A stretch of DNA of 64,000 nt from Guyparkeria sp016278265 (lineage in GTDB: Bacteria > Pseudomonadota > Gammaproteobacteria > Halothiobacillales > Halothiobacillaceae). Below are positions 15,963 to 26,600 of this stretch, one piece after another. Location: the NCBI RefSeq assembly GCF_044582145.1, contig NZ_JBDODO010000005.1. One strand, given 5' to 3'. The translations under genes and the position numbers were made by a program. Position 1 is the stretch's first letter. Each line of letters opens with the position of its first letter. The notes beneath the pieces were generated by a model that worked only from the letters and a program-made list of their open reading frames with translations, made no database searches and was not told where the DNA came from.

Positions 15963-16025
15963 CTTTCGCGGCTAAAGCCGCTCCTACCGCGAAATTAGAT
16001 CGGTAGGAGCGCCTTCAGGCGCGAA
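15963..16025. repeat. REP-type inverted pair between convergent genes
   Basis: TTTCGCGGCTAAAGCCGCTC-CTACC faces CGGTAGGAGCGCCTTCAGGC-GCGAA. It is the same family as 4181-4243. It lies between the convergent exonuclease and RND genes, where it may also act as a transcription stop. Confidence 0.75.
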
Positions 16026-16041
16026 TGTCCCCTGAACGGGC

Positions 16042-19000
16042 CTACGCCGATGCGGTTTGCCCCGGCATCACCCGCTGGTTGATGCTCTCGCGCAGGGAGA
16101 GCAGGGCGGGGATGACGAACAGCACCAGTAGGGTGGAGTAGCCCAGGCCGAAGGCGATCGAGGTGGCCATCGGGATTAGGAATTGGGCCTGCAAGGATGT
16201 CTCGAACAGCAGCGGGGTCAGCCCGCCGATGGTGGTCAGCGAGGTCAGCATTACCGCGCGCAGACGTTGCACGGCCGCCTGTTCCAGCGCTTCGTCCACC
16301 GACAGCCCGGCAGCGAGCTGGTCGCGGTAGAAGGCCACCAGGATGATGGCGTTGTTGACCACGATCCCCGACAGGCCGAACAGGCCGAACAGCGACAGGA
16401 TGGTCAGCTCGATGCCCATCGCCCAGTGGCCGAAGATCGCCCCGACCAGGCCGAACGGAATCACCGTCAGGACGATCAGCGGCATGGTCCAGGCGGAGAA
16501 CACCCAGACCAGCACGATGTACATCAGTGCCAGGCCCAGGTAGAGGCCGAATTTCATGTCCGCCATGGTCTCGCGCTGGTCGGCCTGGCGCCCCTCGAAG
16601 CTGTACCCGATGCCGTGGCGGCTGGCCAGATCCGGCAGGGTCTCGCGCTCGAGTGAGGCTCGCAGGTTCTCGGCGTTGGCCATTGCGCGGTTGATCTCGG
16701 CGGAGACCTCCACGGCGCGCACCCCCTCGGCATGGCGGATGGCCTCGAAGCCACGCTGCGAACCAAGCTCGACCACCTGCCGAACCGGCACGAAATTGCC
16801 GTCATCGGTGCGGATGCTCAGGTCCTCGAGCGAGCCGATCCGGCGGCGTTCGGCGCGCGGCAACAATACGCGCACCTCCACCTCATCCGGGCCGGACTGG
16901 AAGATCTGGCTGAGCGCGCCGTCGTAGGCCGCGCGCAGCTGGTTGCCGACATCGCGGGTGGTCAGGCCCAGCGCCCGCCCCTGGGCATTGACCGAAAAGG
17001 TGATCTGTTGGCGGCCGTAGGGCAGGTCGTCGCTGACATCGACCACGCCCGGCACGCCCTTGAGGGACTCGGCCAGCGAGACGGCCGCGGCCTTGAGATC
17101 GTCGGTGGTCCCGCCCTTGAGGCGCACGGTCAGATCGGCACCCGGCGGACCGCCCTGACGCGAGCTGATCGAGAAGTTCTCCATGCCCGGCGGCACGCGG
17201 GTATTCTCCCGCCAGGTGCGGATGAACTCGGCATTACGGGTGCTGCGGGCGTCCGGCTCGACCAGTTCGATCAGGATCGAGCCGAGCTGGTCGCCCTGGG
17301 TGCCGCTCTCGGCGCCGATGGTGCCGCCCTGGCGGGTGATCGCCGTCTGCACCAGTGTCTCGCCCAGCTCCTCCTCGGTTTCGCTGAGGCTGCGTTCCAG
17401 CTCGTCCATAAAGCCGACCATGCGCTCGCGGTCGGTGCCGGCGACGAAGGTGGCGTTGGCGTAGACGATCTGCGATTCGGGGGTGGGGAAGAAGGTAAAG
17501 CCCAGCCGTCCGCCGGCGAGCAGCCCGACGGCGATGATGACGGTGCCGACGGCGGTGGCCAGGGTGACGGCCCGATGGCCGATGGCGAAGCGCACCGCGG
17601 GGCGGAAGTGGCGCTGACGGAAGTGATCGAAGCGGCGATCGAAGCCGGCGCGGAACCGAGCCATGCGGCCGGGTTGGCGGTGCTCGAGCTCGTCGTCGCG
17701 ATGTCGACCACTGAATGCGCCGCGCAGGTGACCGGGCAGCACCAGGAAGGCCTCGACCAGCGAGGCGCCGATCACGCAGATCATCACCACCGGGATGTCG
17801 CGCAGGATCTGGCCGATGGTGCCGCCGACCACCAGCAGCGGCATGAAGGCGGCGATGGTGGTCAGCGACGAGGCCATCACCGGCCAGAACATCCGCCGGG
17901 CGGCCCCTTGCGAGGCGAGCAGGGGTGCCTCGCCGTGGCGAAAGTGCGCATCGGCATCCTCGCCCACCACGATGGCATCATCCACGATCACGCCCAGGGC
18001 CATGATCAACGCGAACAGCGAGATCATGTTGATCGACCCGCCGATCAGCCACAGGATCGCCAGCGCGGCGAGAAATGCCGCCGGGATGCCCGCCGCCACC
18101 CAGAAGGCCACCCGCCCGGGCAGGAACAGGTACAAGAGGACCAGGACCAGGATCAGGCCACCCGCCCCGTTGGTGACCAGCAGATTGATTCGATCGCGGA
18201 TCAGTTGCCAGGACTGGTCATAGGCCTTGAGGTGCAAGCCGGGCGGCAGGGTCGGGCGGGTCTCGTCGATCCATTGCTGCAGGGCGCGCGCTGACTCGAG
18301 GCTGTCGCCGTGTTCGGCACGCTGGAGCACCAACTCGGCCGCCGACATGCCATCAAAGCGCATCAGCAGCGAATCCCGGCGCGGCTCCTGCAGGATGTGG
18401 GCGATCTGGTCGAGGTCCAGTCGGGCCTGCGGGCTGCTGATCACCGACAGGTTGGCGAATTCCAGTGGGCGGCGGCGTTGCTCGACGGCGCGCAGTTCGC
18501 GTCCACCATCGGCGCTGCCGAACTCGCCCGCCGGTACGTCGCGCGACAGGGCGTTGATGGTCTCGGATAGCTGCGGCAGGGATTGTCCCAGCGACACCAG
18601 CGAGGCCGAGGGCACCTCGATGGCAATCTGCTGCCGGGGGATGCCGTTGACGGCGACCCGGTCGATGCCCCGGTCGATCAGCTCGCGTTCGAAGCGATCG
18701 ACCCACTGGCGCAGCGCGCTACGCTCGACATCGCCGTAGACCAGCAGTCGCGCGACCGGATCGAATTTGGGGGCCCGACTGATCTGCGGATTTTCCGCGT
18801 CGGCCGGGAAGTTGCGGAAGGTGTCGACCTGCTCGCGCACGTCGTTGAGCGCAAGCACCGGATCGGTGCCCTGCAGGAATTCCAGCGTGATGGTGGAAAT
18901 GCCCTGCGCGGAGGTGGAGGTCATGGTGTCCACGTCCGGCACGGCGCGCAGGCGCTCCTCGAGCGGGTTGGTGATGCCGCGCTCGACGTCCTCGGCCGAG

Positions 19001-19179
19001 GCGCCGGACCAGACCACCGAGACATTCACGATGTCGACCGCGAAATTGGGGAAAAACTGGATGTTCATCCGCGAGATGGCGAACAGCCCGCCGAGGATCA
19101 TCAGCAGCATCACCAGGTGCGCGGCCACCCGGTGACGGGCAAAGCGCTCCAGGATGCCCTGCGGTTGCCCGTCGGTCAT
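16042..19179 (-). CDS. RND-family efflux permease
   Basis: The 1045-residue inner-membrane transporter has the usual 12-helix RND plan. There is one helix at the N-terminus, a large periplasmic loop, a helical bundle around 'GVIVDDAIVVGEDAD' (the conserved proton-relay Asp pair), a second loop, and a final bundle with 'SIAFGLGYSTLLVLFVIPALL'. It exports small toxic compounds together with the adaptor encoded just upstream. The ATG overlaps the adaptor's stop codon by four bases (ATGA). Sequence style is closer to AcrB/MMPL-like general exporters than to metal CusA pumps. No outer-membrane channel gene is present nearby. Confidence 0.9.
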   Translation of the reverse strand: MTDGQPQGILERFARHRVAAHLVMLLMILGGLFAISRMNIQFFPNFAVDIVNVSVVWSGASAEDVERGITNPLEERLRAVPDVDTMTSTSAQGISTITLEFLQGTDPVLALNDVREQVDTFRNFPADAENPQISRAPKFDPVARLLVYGDVERSALRQWVDRFERELIDRGIDRVAVNGIPRQQIAIEVPSASLVSLGQSLPQLSETINALSRDVPAGEFGSADGGRELRAVEQRRRPLEFANLSVISSPQARLDLDQIAHILQEPRRDSLLMRFDGMSAAELVLQRAEHGDSLESARALQQWIDETRPTLPPGLHLKAYDQSWQLIRDRINLLVTNGAGGLILVLVLLYLFLPGRVAFWVAAGIPAAFLAALAILWLIGGSINMISLFALIMALGVIVDDAIVVGEDADAHFRHGEAPLLASQGAARRMFWPVMASSLTTIAAFMPLLVVGGTIGQILRDIPVVMICVIGASLVEAFLVLPGHLRGAFSGRHRDDELEHRQPGRMARFRAGFDRRFDHFRQRHFRPAVRFAIGHRAVTLATAVGTVIIAVGLLAGGRLGFTFFPTPESQIVYANATFVAGTDRERMVGFMDELERSLSETEEELGETLVQTAITRQGGTIGAESGTQGDQLGSILIELVEPDARSTRNAEFIRTWRENTRVPPGMENFSISSRQGGPPGADLTVRLKGGTTDDLKAAAVSLAESLKGVPGVVDVSDDLPYGRQQITFSVNAQGRALGLTTRDVGNQLRAAYDGALSQIFQSGPDEVEVRVLLPRAERRRIGSLEDLSIRTDDGNFVPVRQVVELGSQRGFEAIRHAEGVRAVEVSAEINRAMANAENLRASLERETLPDLASRHGIGYSFEGRQADQRETMADMKFGLYLGLALMYIVLVWVFSAWTMPLIVLTVIPFGLVGAIFGHWAMGIELTILSLFGLFGLSGIVVNNAIILVAFYRDQLAAGLSVDEALEQAAVQRLRAVMLTSLTTIGGLTPLLFETSLQAQFLIPMATSIAFGLGYSTLLVLFVIPALLSLRESINQRVMPGQTASA

Positions 19180-20495
19180 TCCGTCGCCTCGGTGCCGCCG
19201 GTGCCATCCGATTCGGCGTCATCGGCCTCCCAGCGCACCTTCAGGCCGTCGACGGCGTTGGGCAGCTGCGTGGTGGCCAGGCGGTCGCCCGGCGACAGCG
19301 ACGGGGCGCGCACGAGCAGGGTGCCGTTATCACCGGACATGTCATCACCGCGGTATTCGCCCAGCCGCTCGACCTGCACGCGTTCGAGCCGTTCCTCGTC
19401 GATGCGGTAGACGTGATCGTTGCCGTACAGGGCGCTGTGGGGGATCGCGACGGCCTCATCGATGGCGGGCATCTCGAGTTCGATGGTGAGCACCTGGCCG
19501 GTGCGCAGTGAATCGTTGGGGTCGACGAAGCGGAACAGCCCGGTGGCCCCCTGACCGCTCGCCTCGGCGGCGATGCGTTCGAGCTCGAGTGCTGCGTCGG
19601 TTTCGCGTGCCCGGGCCTGGGGCGGATTGCCGGCGCGCAGGGCCTCGAGCATGACCGCGACCCGCGTGGAGGGGATCAGGGCGCGCAACTCGAAGCCGCT
19701 CCACGGGTAGAAGCTCAACAGGGTGGCATTGGCGCCGACCTGGGCCCCCGGCGTGACCTCGACGTTGCCGACCAGGCCGTCGGCGGGGGCCGCGACGCGG
19801 GCGCGCTCCAGGTCTCGTTCGGCCGCCATCACGTCGGCCTCAGCGGCGTCACGTCGGGCCTCGAGCCCGGCGATACGGGCATCGAATGTCGACAAGCGCT
19901 CGCGCCGGGTATTTAGTGCCAGTCGGGCCTGGCTGAGGGTGTCTCGGGCGGTGTCGACGTCGGCTTGCGAGGTAAGGTTGCGACCCTGGAGGTTGCGAGT
20001 CCGCGACAGGGCGGTCTCGGCGTTCTCGACGATTTGCTGTTCGAGGGCCAGCGCCTGTCGATCGGATTCGTGTTGCGCGCGCACCTCGCGAATCTGCGCC
20101 TCAAGATCGGCGAGATTGGCCTTGGCGCGTGACAGGGCCGGCTCGAAATCCCGGCGATCGAGTTCGACCAAGCGGGTGCCTTCGGTGACCGACTGGCCAT
20201 CCTCGACCGGTACGGCGGCGACGCGCGCGGATAGGGGGGCATTGATCGAGAGCCGGTCGGGATTGGCGACCTCCCCGTGGAGGGTCAGTACAGGGTGTCG
20301 TGTGGCCGGCTCGACCAGCATGGTCTCGACCAGCCACGCGCGCTCCGTGGGCGTGGGCTGGGGCGCGTCGGGGCGACTGGCCTTGAGGGCGAGAAAGGCC
20401 GCGATGGCGATGGCGAGGATCAGCAGGGGAAGCAGGAAACGAAACAGCCAGTGCCGCTGTCGGGGGGAGCGTGTCGGGGTATCGGATGGCTGCAT
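19176..20495 (-). CDS. RND efflux periplasmic adaptor (membrane fusion protein)
   Basis: The roughly 439-residue adaptor links the permease to an outer-membrane channel. After a short cytoplasmic tail comes one membrane anchor ('LFRFLLPLLILAIAIAAFLA'), a split lipoyl domain ('LSARVAAVPVEDGQSVTEGT' and 'RVAAPADGLVGNVEV'), a long alpha-hairpin coiled coil between them (about 130-230), then beta-barrel and membrane-proximal domains. The start is placed at MQPSDTP (20495). An upstream in-frame ATG at 20573 with GAGG also fits and would add 26 residues. Confidence 0.88.
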   Translation of the reverse strand: MQPSDTPTRSPRQRHWLFRFLLPLLILAIAIAAFLALKASRPDAPQPTPTERAWLVETMLVEPATRHPVLTLHGEVANPDRLSINAPLSARVAAVPVEDGQSVTEGTRLVELDRRDFEPALSRAKANLADLEAQIREVRAQHESDRQALALEQQIVENAETALSRTRNLQGRNLTSQADVDTARDTLSQARLALNTRRERLSTFDARIAGLEARRDAAEADVMAAERDLERARVAAPADGLVGNVEVTPGAQVGANATLLSFYPWSGFELRALIPSTRVAVMLEALRAGNPPQARARETDAALELERIAAEASGQGATGLFRFVDPNDSLRTGQVLTIELEMPAIDEAVAIPHSALYGNDHVYRIDEERLERVQVERLGEYRGDDMSGDNGTLLVRAPSLSPGDRLATTQLPNAVDGLKVRWEADDAESDGTGGTEATE

Positions 20496-20607
20496 GGTGT
20501 TCCGCTGGTCCTTCGCGCCGGCAACTGGACGGGGTGATCGGGTGGCAATCACTGAATCGAGCGCCCGAAGCATAGCAAATTGCCTCGGGGTTTGCGCCGA
20601 TCGGCTA

Positions 20608-20636
20608 ATGACGGATCAGTAAAACTGATCCGTCAT
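20608..20636. promoter_or_regulatory. perfect 12-bp inverted repeat before the efflux operon
   Basis: ATGACGGATCAG and CTGATCCGTCAT flank the five-base spacer TAAAA. It lies just past the rep stop codon and 35-110 bases before the adaptor start, depending on which start is used. There is no T-run on either strand, so it is either a poor terminator for rep or an operator for a dimeric repressor controlling the efflux genes. Confidence 0.5.
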
Positions 20637-20645
20637 GCAGTGTCC

Positions 20646-22667
20646 TTACGACTTGCCCAGCATGGCACGGATCGCCGTCATCGCCTCGGCGGCGGTCGCC
20701 CGGTTTTCTTCGTCGCTTTTCTGAACGCCAATGCCTTCCCAGCGGAGCAGGTCGGCTTCGACCTCCTCGAGAAAGCGGCTGGGCCGCACGTCGCGCCATT
20801 GCCCGTAACGTCGCCGCCGTCGCGTCAGCGTGAAGGTCAGGCTGCGCTGGGCACGGGTAATGCCGACGAAGCACAGGCGGCGCTCTTCGGCGAGGCGCTC
20901 CTCTTCCTGGCAGTCGTGGTGGGGCAGAAGGTCTTCCTCCATGCCCGTGAGATAGACATGCGGGAATTCCAGGCCCTTGGCGGCGTGCAGGGTAAGCAGG
21001 CGCACGGCGTTGTCGTCCTGGTCGCGGGTCTTCTGCTCGAGGATGCCCAGCAGGCTCATCTTCTGCACCAGCTCGGATAGCGAAAGCGACTCACCGCTGT
21101 CGTTGTCCACGGCGATCCGCTCGGTCCACTCAAGCCAATCCTGCAGGGTGGTCCAGCGACGTTCGGCGGCCTTGGCGCTGTTTTCCTGTTCACGCAGATA
21201 GCCGAAGTAGTCGATTTCTTCGAGCATTCGGCGCATCGCCTCGGCAGCGGGCTGTTGGTCCATGCGCTCCCGGGTGGCATCCAGCCAGTCGAGGAACTGG
21301 GTCAGCTGGTGATGCACGCGGGTGTCGAGTCGTTGTGCGGCGGTCACCGACCGGGCGGCGGCCGCGAGATGGACGTGGCGTTCGCGGGCGATCTGCCCCA
21401 GGCGTTCGAGGGTGGTCGGGCCGATGCCGCGTCGGGGGGTGTTGATGATGCGCAGCAACGCGGCATCGTCGGAGGGGTTGGCCATCAGGCGCAGGTAGGC
21501 CATGGCGTCCTTGACCTCGGCGCGTTCGAAGAACGACTGCCCGCCGGTGAGGATGTAGGGGATCGATAGCTTGCGCAGCTGCTGCTCGATCAGTCGCGCC
21601 TGGTGGTTGCCCCGGAACAGGATGGCGAAGTTGCGGTAGGGCGAGTCGTCCTTGAAGTGCCGGTGCAGGATGTCGGTGGCGATGCGCTCGGCCTCGTCCT
21701 CGGCGGTATCGCAGACCAGCACCCGATGGGCTTCGCCGGGACCCACCGCGCTCCAGAGGGTCTTGGGCTGGGTGGTCGGGTCGTTGGCGATCAGCTGGTT
21801 GGCCGCCGTCAATACGGTATTCACCGAGCGATAGTTCTGCTCGAGCTTGACGGTGGTCAGCCCCGGGAAATCGCGCGCTAGATGGACGAGATTTTCCGGC
21901 CGCGCCCCGCGCCAGGCATAGATCGACTGGTGGTCGTCGCCCACGGCCGTCAGGCGGCCGAGCTTGCCCACCAGCAGGCGGACCAGTTCGTACTGGCTGG
22001 CGTTGGTGTCCTGGTATTCGTCCACCAGCAGATAGCGCACCCGGTGCTGCCAGCGTTCGCGGGCCTCGGGGTCGTCGCGCAGCAGCTCGACCGGGCGCTT
22101 GATCAGGTCGTCGAAATCGAGCGCGTTGCAGGCCGTCAGTTGGCGGGCGTAGTCACTGTAGAGGGAGGCGCAGGCGGCCTGGACCTCGTCGGCACTGATC
22201 TCCGCGGCCTGGTTTGGGGTGAGCAGGTCGTTCTTCCACTGCGAGATCTGCCACTGCGCCTCCTTGGGCTCGATCATGCCCGCGGCCGCGTCGTTCTGCT
22301 GCAGCAGCGACTTGATCAGGTTGAGGCTGTCCTCGGCATCGAGGACGGTGAAACCCGGGCGCAGGCCAAGCGTGCGGATCTCACGACGGATCAGGTTCAG
22401 CCCGAGCGTGTGGAAGGTCGAGATATTGAGCCCGCGGCGGCGTTCGGCCGGCAGGCGGTTGCCGATCCGCTCGCCCATCTCGCGCGCGGCCTTGTTGGTG
22501 AAGGTCACCGCCCAGATGCCGCGGGCGGGCGTGCCCTTGGACTCGATCAGATGGACGATCTTCTCCACGATCACGCGCGTCTTGCCCGACCCGGCGCCGG
22601 CCAGTACCAGCAGCGGCGAGTCGATGTGCCGCACGGCGGCCTGTTGTTCCGGGTTCAGCCCTTGCAT
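20646..22667 (-). CDS. rep: ATP-dependent DNA helicase Rep
   Basis: A 673-residue superfamily 1A 3'-5' helicase that helps replication forks pass protein blocks. Walker A 'AGAGSGKTRVIVEKI' (about 20-35), motif Ia 'AVTFTNKAAREMGER', Walker B 'YLLVDEYQDTNASQY', motif III 'TAVGDDHQSIYAWRGA', motif IV 'LEQNYRSVNTVL', and motif V/VI 'LTLHAAKGLEFPHVYLTGM' are all in order. Length fits E. coli Rep (673) rather than UvrD. The start MQGLNPEQQ lies within the 3' end of the upstream exporter gene (13-bp overlap), so the two are co-transcribed. Confidence 0.92.
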   Translation of the reverse strand: MQGLNPEQQAAVRHIDSPLLVLAGAGSGKTRVIVEKIVHLIESKGTPARGIWAVTFTNKAAREMGERIGNRLPAERRRGLNISTFHTLGLNLIRREIRTLGLRPGFTVLDAEDSLNLIKSLLQQNDAAAGMIEPKEAQWQISQWKNDLLTPNQAAEISADEVQAACASLYSDYARQLTACNALDFDDLIKRPVELLRDDPEARERWQHRVRYLLVDEYQDTNASQYELVRLLVGKLGRLTAVGDDHQSIYAWRGARPENLVHLARDFPGLTTVKLEQNYRSVNTVLTAANQLIANDPTTQPKTLWSAVGPGEAHRVLVCDTAEDEAERIATDILHRHFKDDSPYRNFAILFRGNHQARLIEQQLRKLSIPYILTGGQSFFERAEVKDAMAYLRLMANPSDDAALLRIINTPRRGIGPTTLERLGQIARERHVHLAAAARSVTAAQRLDTRVHHQLTQFLDWLDATRERMDQQPAAEAMRRMLEEIDYFGYLREQENSAKAAERRWTTLQDWLEWTERIAVDNDSGESLSLSELVQKMSLLGILEQKTRDQDDNAVRLLTLHAAKGLEFPHVYLTGMEEDLLPHHDCQEEERLAEERRLCFVGITRAQRSLTFTLTRRRRRYGQWRDVRPSRFLEEVEADLLRWEGIGVQKSDEENRATAAEAMTAIRAMLGKS

Positions 22668-23575
22668 GGTGCGACCGGTGGACGGTGGGGACGGGCGGTG
22701 GCCGCCTCGAGCAGGGCGGCGGTGAGGATCAGCGCGCCGCCGATCCAAACGTGGGCACCGTGGATGCGATCACCCAGCCAGGTCGCCGAGGCGACGGCCA
22801 CCAGCAACTCCAAGGTCATCAGGATGGCCGTGCGCGAGGCGGGCAGGCGCTCGACGGCGTACTGCGTGGCCAGCACGGCGGCCAGCAGCATGGTCGCCCC
22901 GTAGAGCGCGCTGCTACCGACCGCCGAGAGTGTCGGGGTCACGCCGAACTCGCTGGAGGCGGCCCAGGCGATCAGGCCGAGCACCACGGTCGAGCCCTGC
23001 ATCAGGGTGAGCTTGATCGGGATGGGCTGCTCGTGGAGAAACCGGAACAGCGTGTTGGCCGCGGCCAGGGTAAAGCCGGCGACCAGCGCGAACAGGTCCG
23101 CGGCACGCAGGCCGTCACCGAAGTCCGGGCCGAGGATCAGGAATGCCCCGACCAAGGCGCTGATCACCGCCAGCACGCGGGCGGGTGTCAGTGCTTCCTT
23201 GAGGAAAAAGCGGCCGAAGAGCACGCCCCAGGCGGGGATCAGGAAGAACAGCATCATCGAGCGGACGACGTCGCCGTAGACCATCGCCATGGTGAAGCCC
23301 ACGCCCGAGACGCCGGCGGCGAAGGCCAGCAGGGCCAGCCATTCCCAGTTCAGCCGGGTGATCGGCGGTCGGGTCGGGGCGTGCCAGGCGCGCCAGGCAA
23401 ACGGCAGGACGATCAGCCACTGCGCGGCGTACGCGATGACGGTGAGCAGGATCGGGCCGATACCCAGCGAGTGGGCGTATTTGAGCCAGATCCAGGTCAG
23501 GCCCCACAGGGTGGAGCCCGACATCAGGATGAGCGTGGGCGGGACGCGCTCGCCCGCTGTCATCGCGGGCGACAC
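22655..23575 (-). CDS. DMT-superfamily (EamA) transporter
   Basis: A 306-residue inner-membrane protein with about ten hydrophobic helices arranged as two EamA repeats: 'LWGLTWIWLKYAHSLG' begins the first, 'LFALVAGFTLAAANTLFRFL' the second. Members export amino acids, nucleotides or other metabolites; the substrate is not readable here. It overlaps rep by 13 bases. An alternative start four codons in is equally possible. Confidence 0.85.
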   Translation of the reverse strand: MSPAMTAGERVPPTLILMSGSTLWGLTWIWLKYAHSLGIGPILLTVIAYAAQWLIVLPFAWRAWHAPTRPPITRLNWEWLALLAFAAGVSGVGFTMAMVYGDVVRSMMLFFLIPAWGVLFGRFFLKEALTPARVLAVISALVGAFLILGPDFGDGLRAADLFALVAGFTLAAANTLFRFLHEQPIPIKLTLMQGSTVVLGLIAWAASSEFGVTPTLSAVGSSALYGATMLLAAVLATQYAVERLPASRTAILMTLELLVAVASATWLGDRIHGAHVWIGGALILTAALLEAATARPHRPPVAPCKG

Positions 23576-23614
23576 GTCAATTGCGCCGGAGACGTTGGCG
23601 GTTCATGCCGACCG

Positions 23615-26600
23615 TCACGAGCCGTCAACCCAGACCCGCGCGTTCTCGAACAGGCGCAGCCACGGGCCGCGATCGGTGTCCGGGTCGCGCTGATCGGTCG
23701 ACCAGCGATCCGGACGCCAGGAGAGCTGGCTGGCCCGCCAGACGCGTTCGGGGTGCGGCATCATGATGGTGAAGCGCCCGTCCTCGGTGGTAAAGCCGGT
23801 CTCGCCCGCGGCCGAGCCATTGGGGTTTGCCGGATACGCTTCCGTGGCAATGCCGTGGCCGTTGACGTAGCGCAGGGCGGTGAAGGCCTGCTCGGCATCC
23901 TCGGGACGGCGGTAGGCCACCCGGCCCTCGCCGTGGGCGACGGTGATCGGCAGGCGGCTGCCCGCCATGCCGGCGAGCAGGACGGACGGCGACTGCGGGA
24001 TTTCCACCAGAGACAGACGCGCCTCGAACTGCTCGGAGCGGTTGCGCAGGAAACGGGGCCAGTGGCCGGCGCCCGGGATCAGGTCGGCCAGCTGCGAGAA
24101 CATCTGGCAGCCGTTGCACACACCCAGACCGAAGGTGTCGTCGCGTTCGAAGAACGCCTGCATGGCGTCACGGGCACGATCGTTGTAGCGGATCGCGTGC
24201 GCCCAGCCCGAACCGGCGCCGAGCACGTCACCGAAGGAGAAGCCACCGCAGGCGACCAGCCCCTTCATGTCGGCCAGATCGTGGTGGCCCGCGATCAGGT
24301 CGGCCATGTGCACGTCGACGGCCTCGAAGCCGGCGGCGGTGAAGGCCGCGGCCATCTCGACCTCGCCGTTGACGCCCTGTTCGCGAAGGATGGCGATCCG
24401 TGGGCGTGTGCCCGTGGCGATCATCGGTGCGGCGACGGATTCGCTGACATCGAAGCTTGCCTCGGCGCCGGCGAGTTGCGGGTCGTCGAGATCGGTTGCC
24501 GCGGCATAGGCCTGCTCGGCGGTTTCCGGGTTGTCGCGCAGGGCGCACAGGTGGAACGAGGTCGCCGACCAGATGGCTTTCAGTTCGGTCAGTGAACGGT
24601 CGATCACGGTCTTGCCGCGCCAGCCGATGTGGACCTGCGGCGTGGCGACCGCTTGGCCCAGCTCGATCAGGGCCTCGCCCAGCCCGGCGGCCTCGAACTG
24701 CTCGCGGATAAAGTCGGCATCGCCAGCCTTGACCTGGAAGACGGCACCGACTTCCTCGGCGAACAGTCCGGCCATCGGGTCCCCGCCGAGTCCCTCGATC
24801 GAGAGGTCCAGCCCACAGCGGCCGGCGAAGGCCATTTCCAGCAGGGTGGTAATCGCCCCGCCGTCACTGCGGTCGTGGTAGGCGGTGAGATAGCCCAGGC
24901 GGTTGAGCTCCTGGGTCAGGTCGAAGAACGCCTTGAGCGGCGCCGGCGCGATGTCTGGAGTGGTCGAGCCGGTCGCATTAAAGACCTGGGCAAGGGCCGA
25001 GCCACCCAGCCGGTTCTGACCGAGGCCCAGATCAACCAGGAACAGTCGGTTGTCGGTATCCGAGACCAGTTCCGGCGTCAGGGTGCGGCGCACGTCACTG
25101 ACCGGGGCGAAGCCGGTTACCACCAGCGAAACCGGCGAGGTGATCGTCTTCTCGGACTTGCCGTCCTGCCAGCGGGTCTTCATCGACAGCGAGTCCTTGC
25201 CCACCGGGATGCTGATCCCGAGTGCCGGGCAGAACTCCATGCCGACGGTGCGCACGGTGTCGAACAGGCGCGCATCCTCGCCGTCATGGCCGCAGGCAGC
25301 CATCCAGTTGGCCGAGAGCTTGATGCGATCGGTGCCGTCGATGGCGGTGCCGGCGAGATTCGTGACCACCTCGGCCAGCGCCAGCCGTGCGGAGGCCGGG
25401 GCATCGAGCAGGGCGACCGGGGCCCGCTCGCCCATCGCCATCGCCTCGCCGTGATGGTGGTAAAAATCGGTCGAGGTGACCGCGCTGTCGGCCACCGGCA
25501 CCTGGGCCGGGCCGACCATCTGATCGCGGGCGACCAGACCGCCGACCGAGCGGTCCCCGATGGTGATCAAAAAGCTCTTGTCACCGACGCCCGGCAGGGC
25601 GAGCACGCGATCGAGCGCGGCGTTGATCTCCACGCCGTCGAGATCAAGATCGATGGCGGCGTGCGGCTGGTGCTTAACGTCCCGGTGCATCTTCGGCGGG
25701 TGGCCGAACAGCGTCTGCATCGGCAGATCGACCGGGTTGTCACCGAAGTGCGGGTCGGCGACGCGCAGATGCTGTTCGGCGGTGGCCGTGCCGACCACCG
25801 CGAACGGCGCGCGCTCTCGGTCGCACAGGGCGGCAAAGCGTTCAAGGTCACCGGGCTGGATCGCGAGCACGTAGCGTTCCTGCGACTCGTTGCACCAGAT
25901 GGCCAGCGGCGTCATGCCCGGCTCGTCGTTCGGGATCTTGCGCAGGTCGAAGTCGCCACCCATGCCGGCATCGTTGATCAGCTCGGGCAGGGCATTGGAC
26001 AGCCCGCCGGCGCCGACGTCGTGGATCGAGACGATCGGGTTGGTATCGCCGAGCGAGATGCAGCGATCGATCACTTCCTGGACGCGCCGCTCCATCTCCG
26101 GGTTGGCGCGCTGGACCGAGGCGAAATCGAGCTCGGCGTGGCCGGCACCGGAATCCTGCGAGGAGGCGGCACCGCCGCCCAGCCCGATCTGCATGGCCGG
26201 ACCGCCCAGCACGATCAGCAGGTGGCCGGGCGCGATCGGCTCCTTCTCGATCAGGTTGGGGCGGATCACGCCGACGCCGCCGGCGATCATGATCGGCTTG
26301 TGGTAACCCCAGGCGTGACGCTGGTGCGCGCCTTCGTCCTCGCCGGTGTTCATCTCCAGCGTGCGGAAATAGCCGCCGAGTGCCGGGCGACCGAATTCGT
26401 TGTTGAACGCGGCGGCACCGATCGGGCCGTCGAGCATGATCTCCAGCGGGCTGACGATGCGGTCCGGTCGGCCGATGTCCGCAGTGGCCGCCTCCCAGGG
26501 CTGCGGCAGTTCCGGGATGCGCAGGTTGGAGACCGAAAAGCCGGTCAGGCCGGCCTTGGGCTTGCCGCCCCGGCCGGTCGCACCCTCGTCGCGGATCTCG

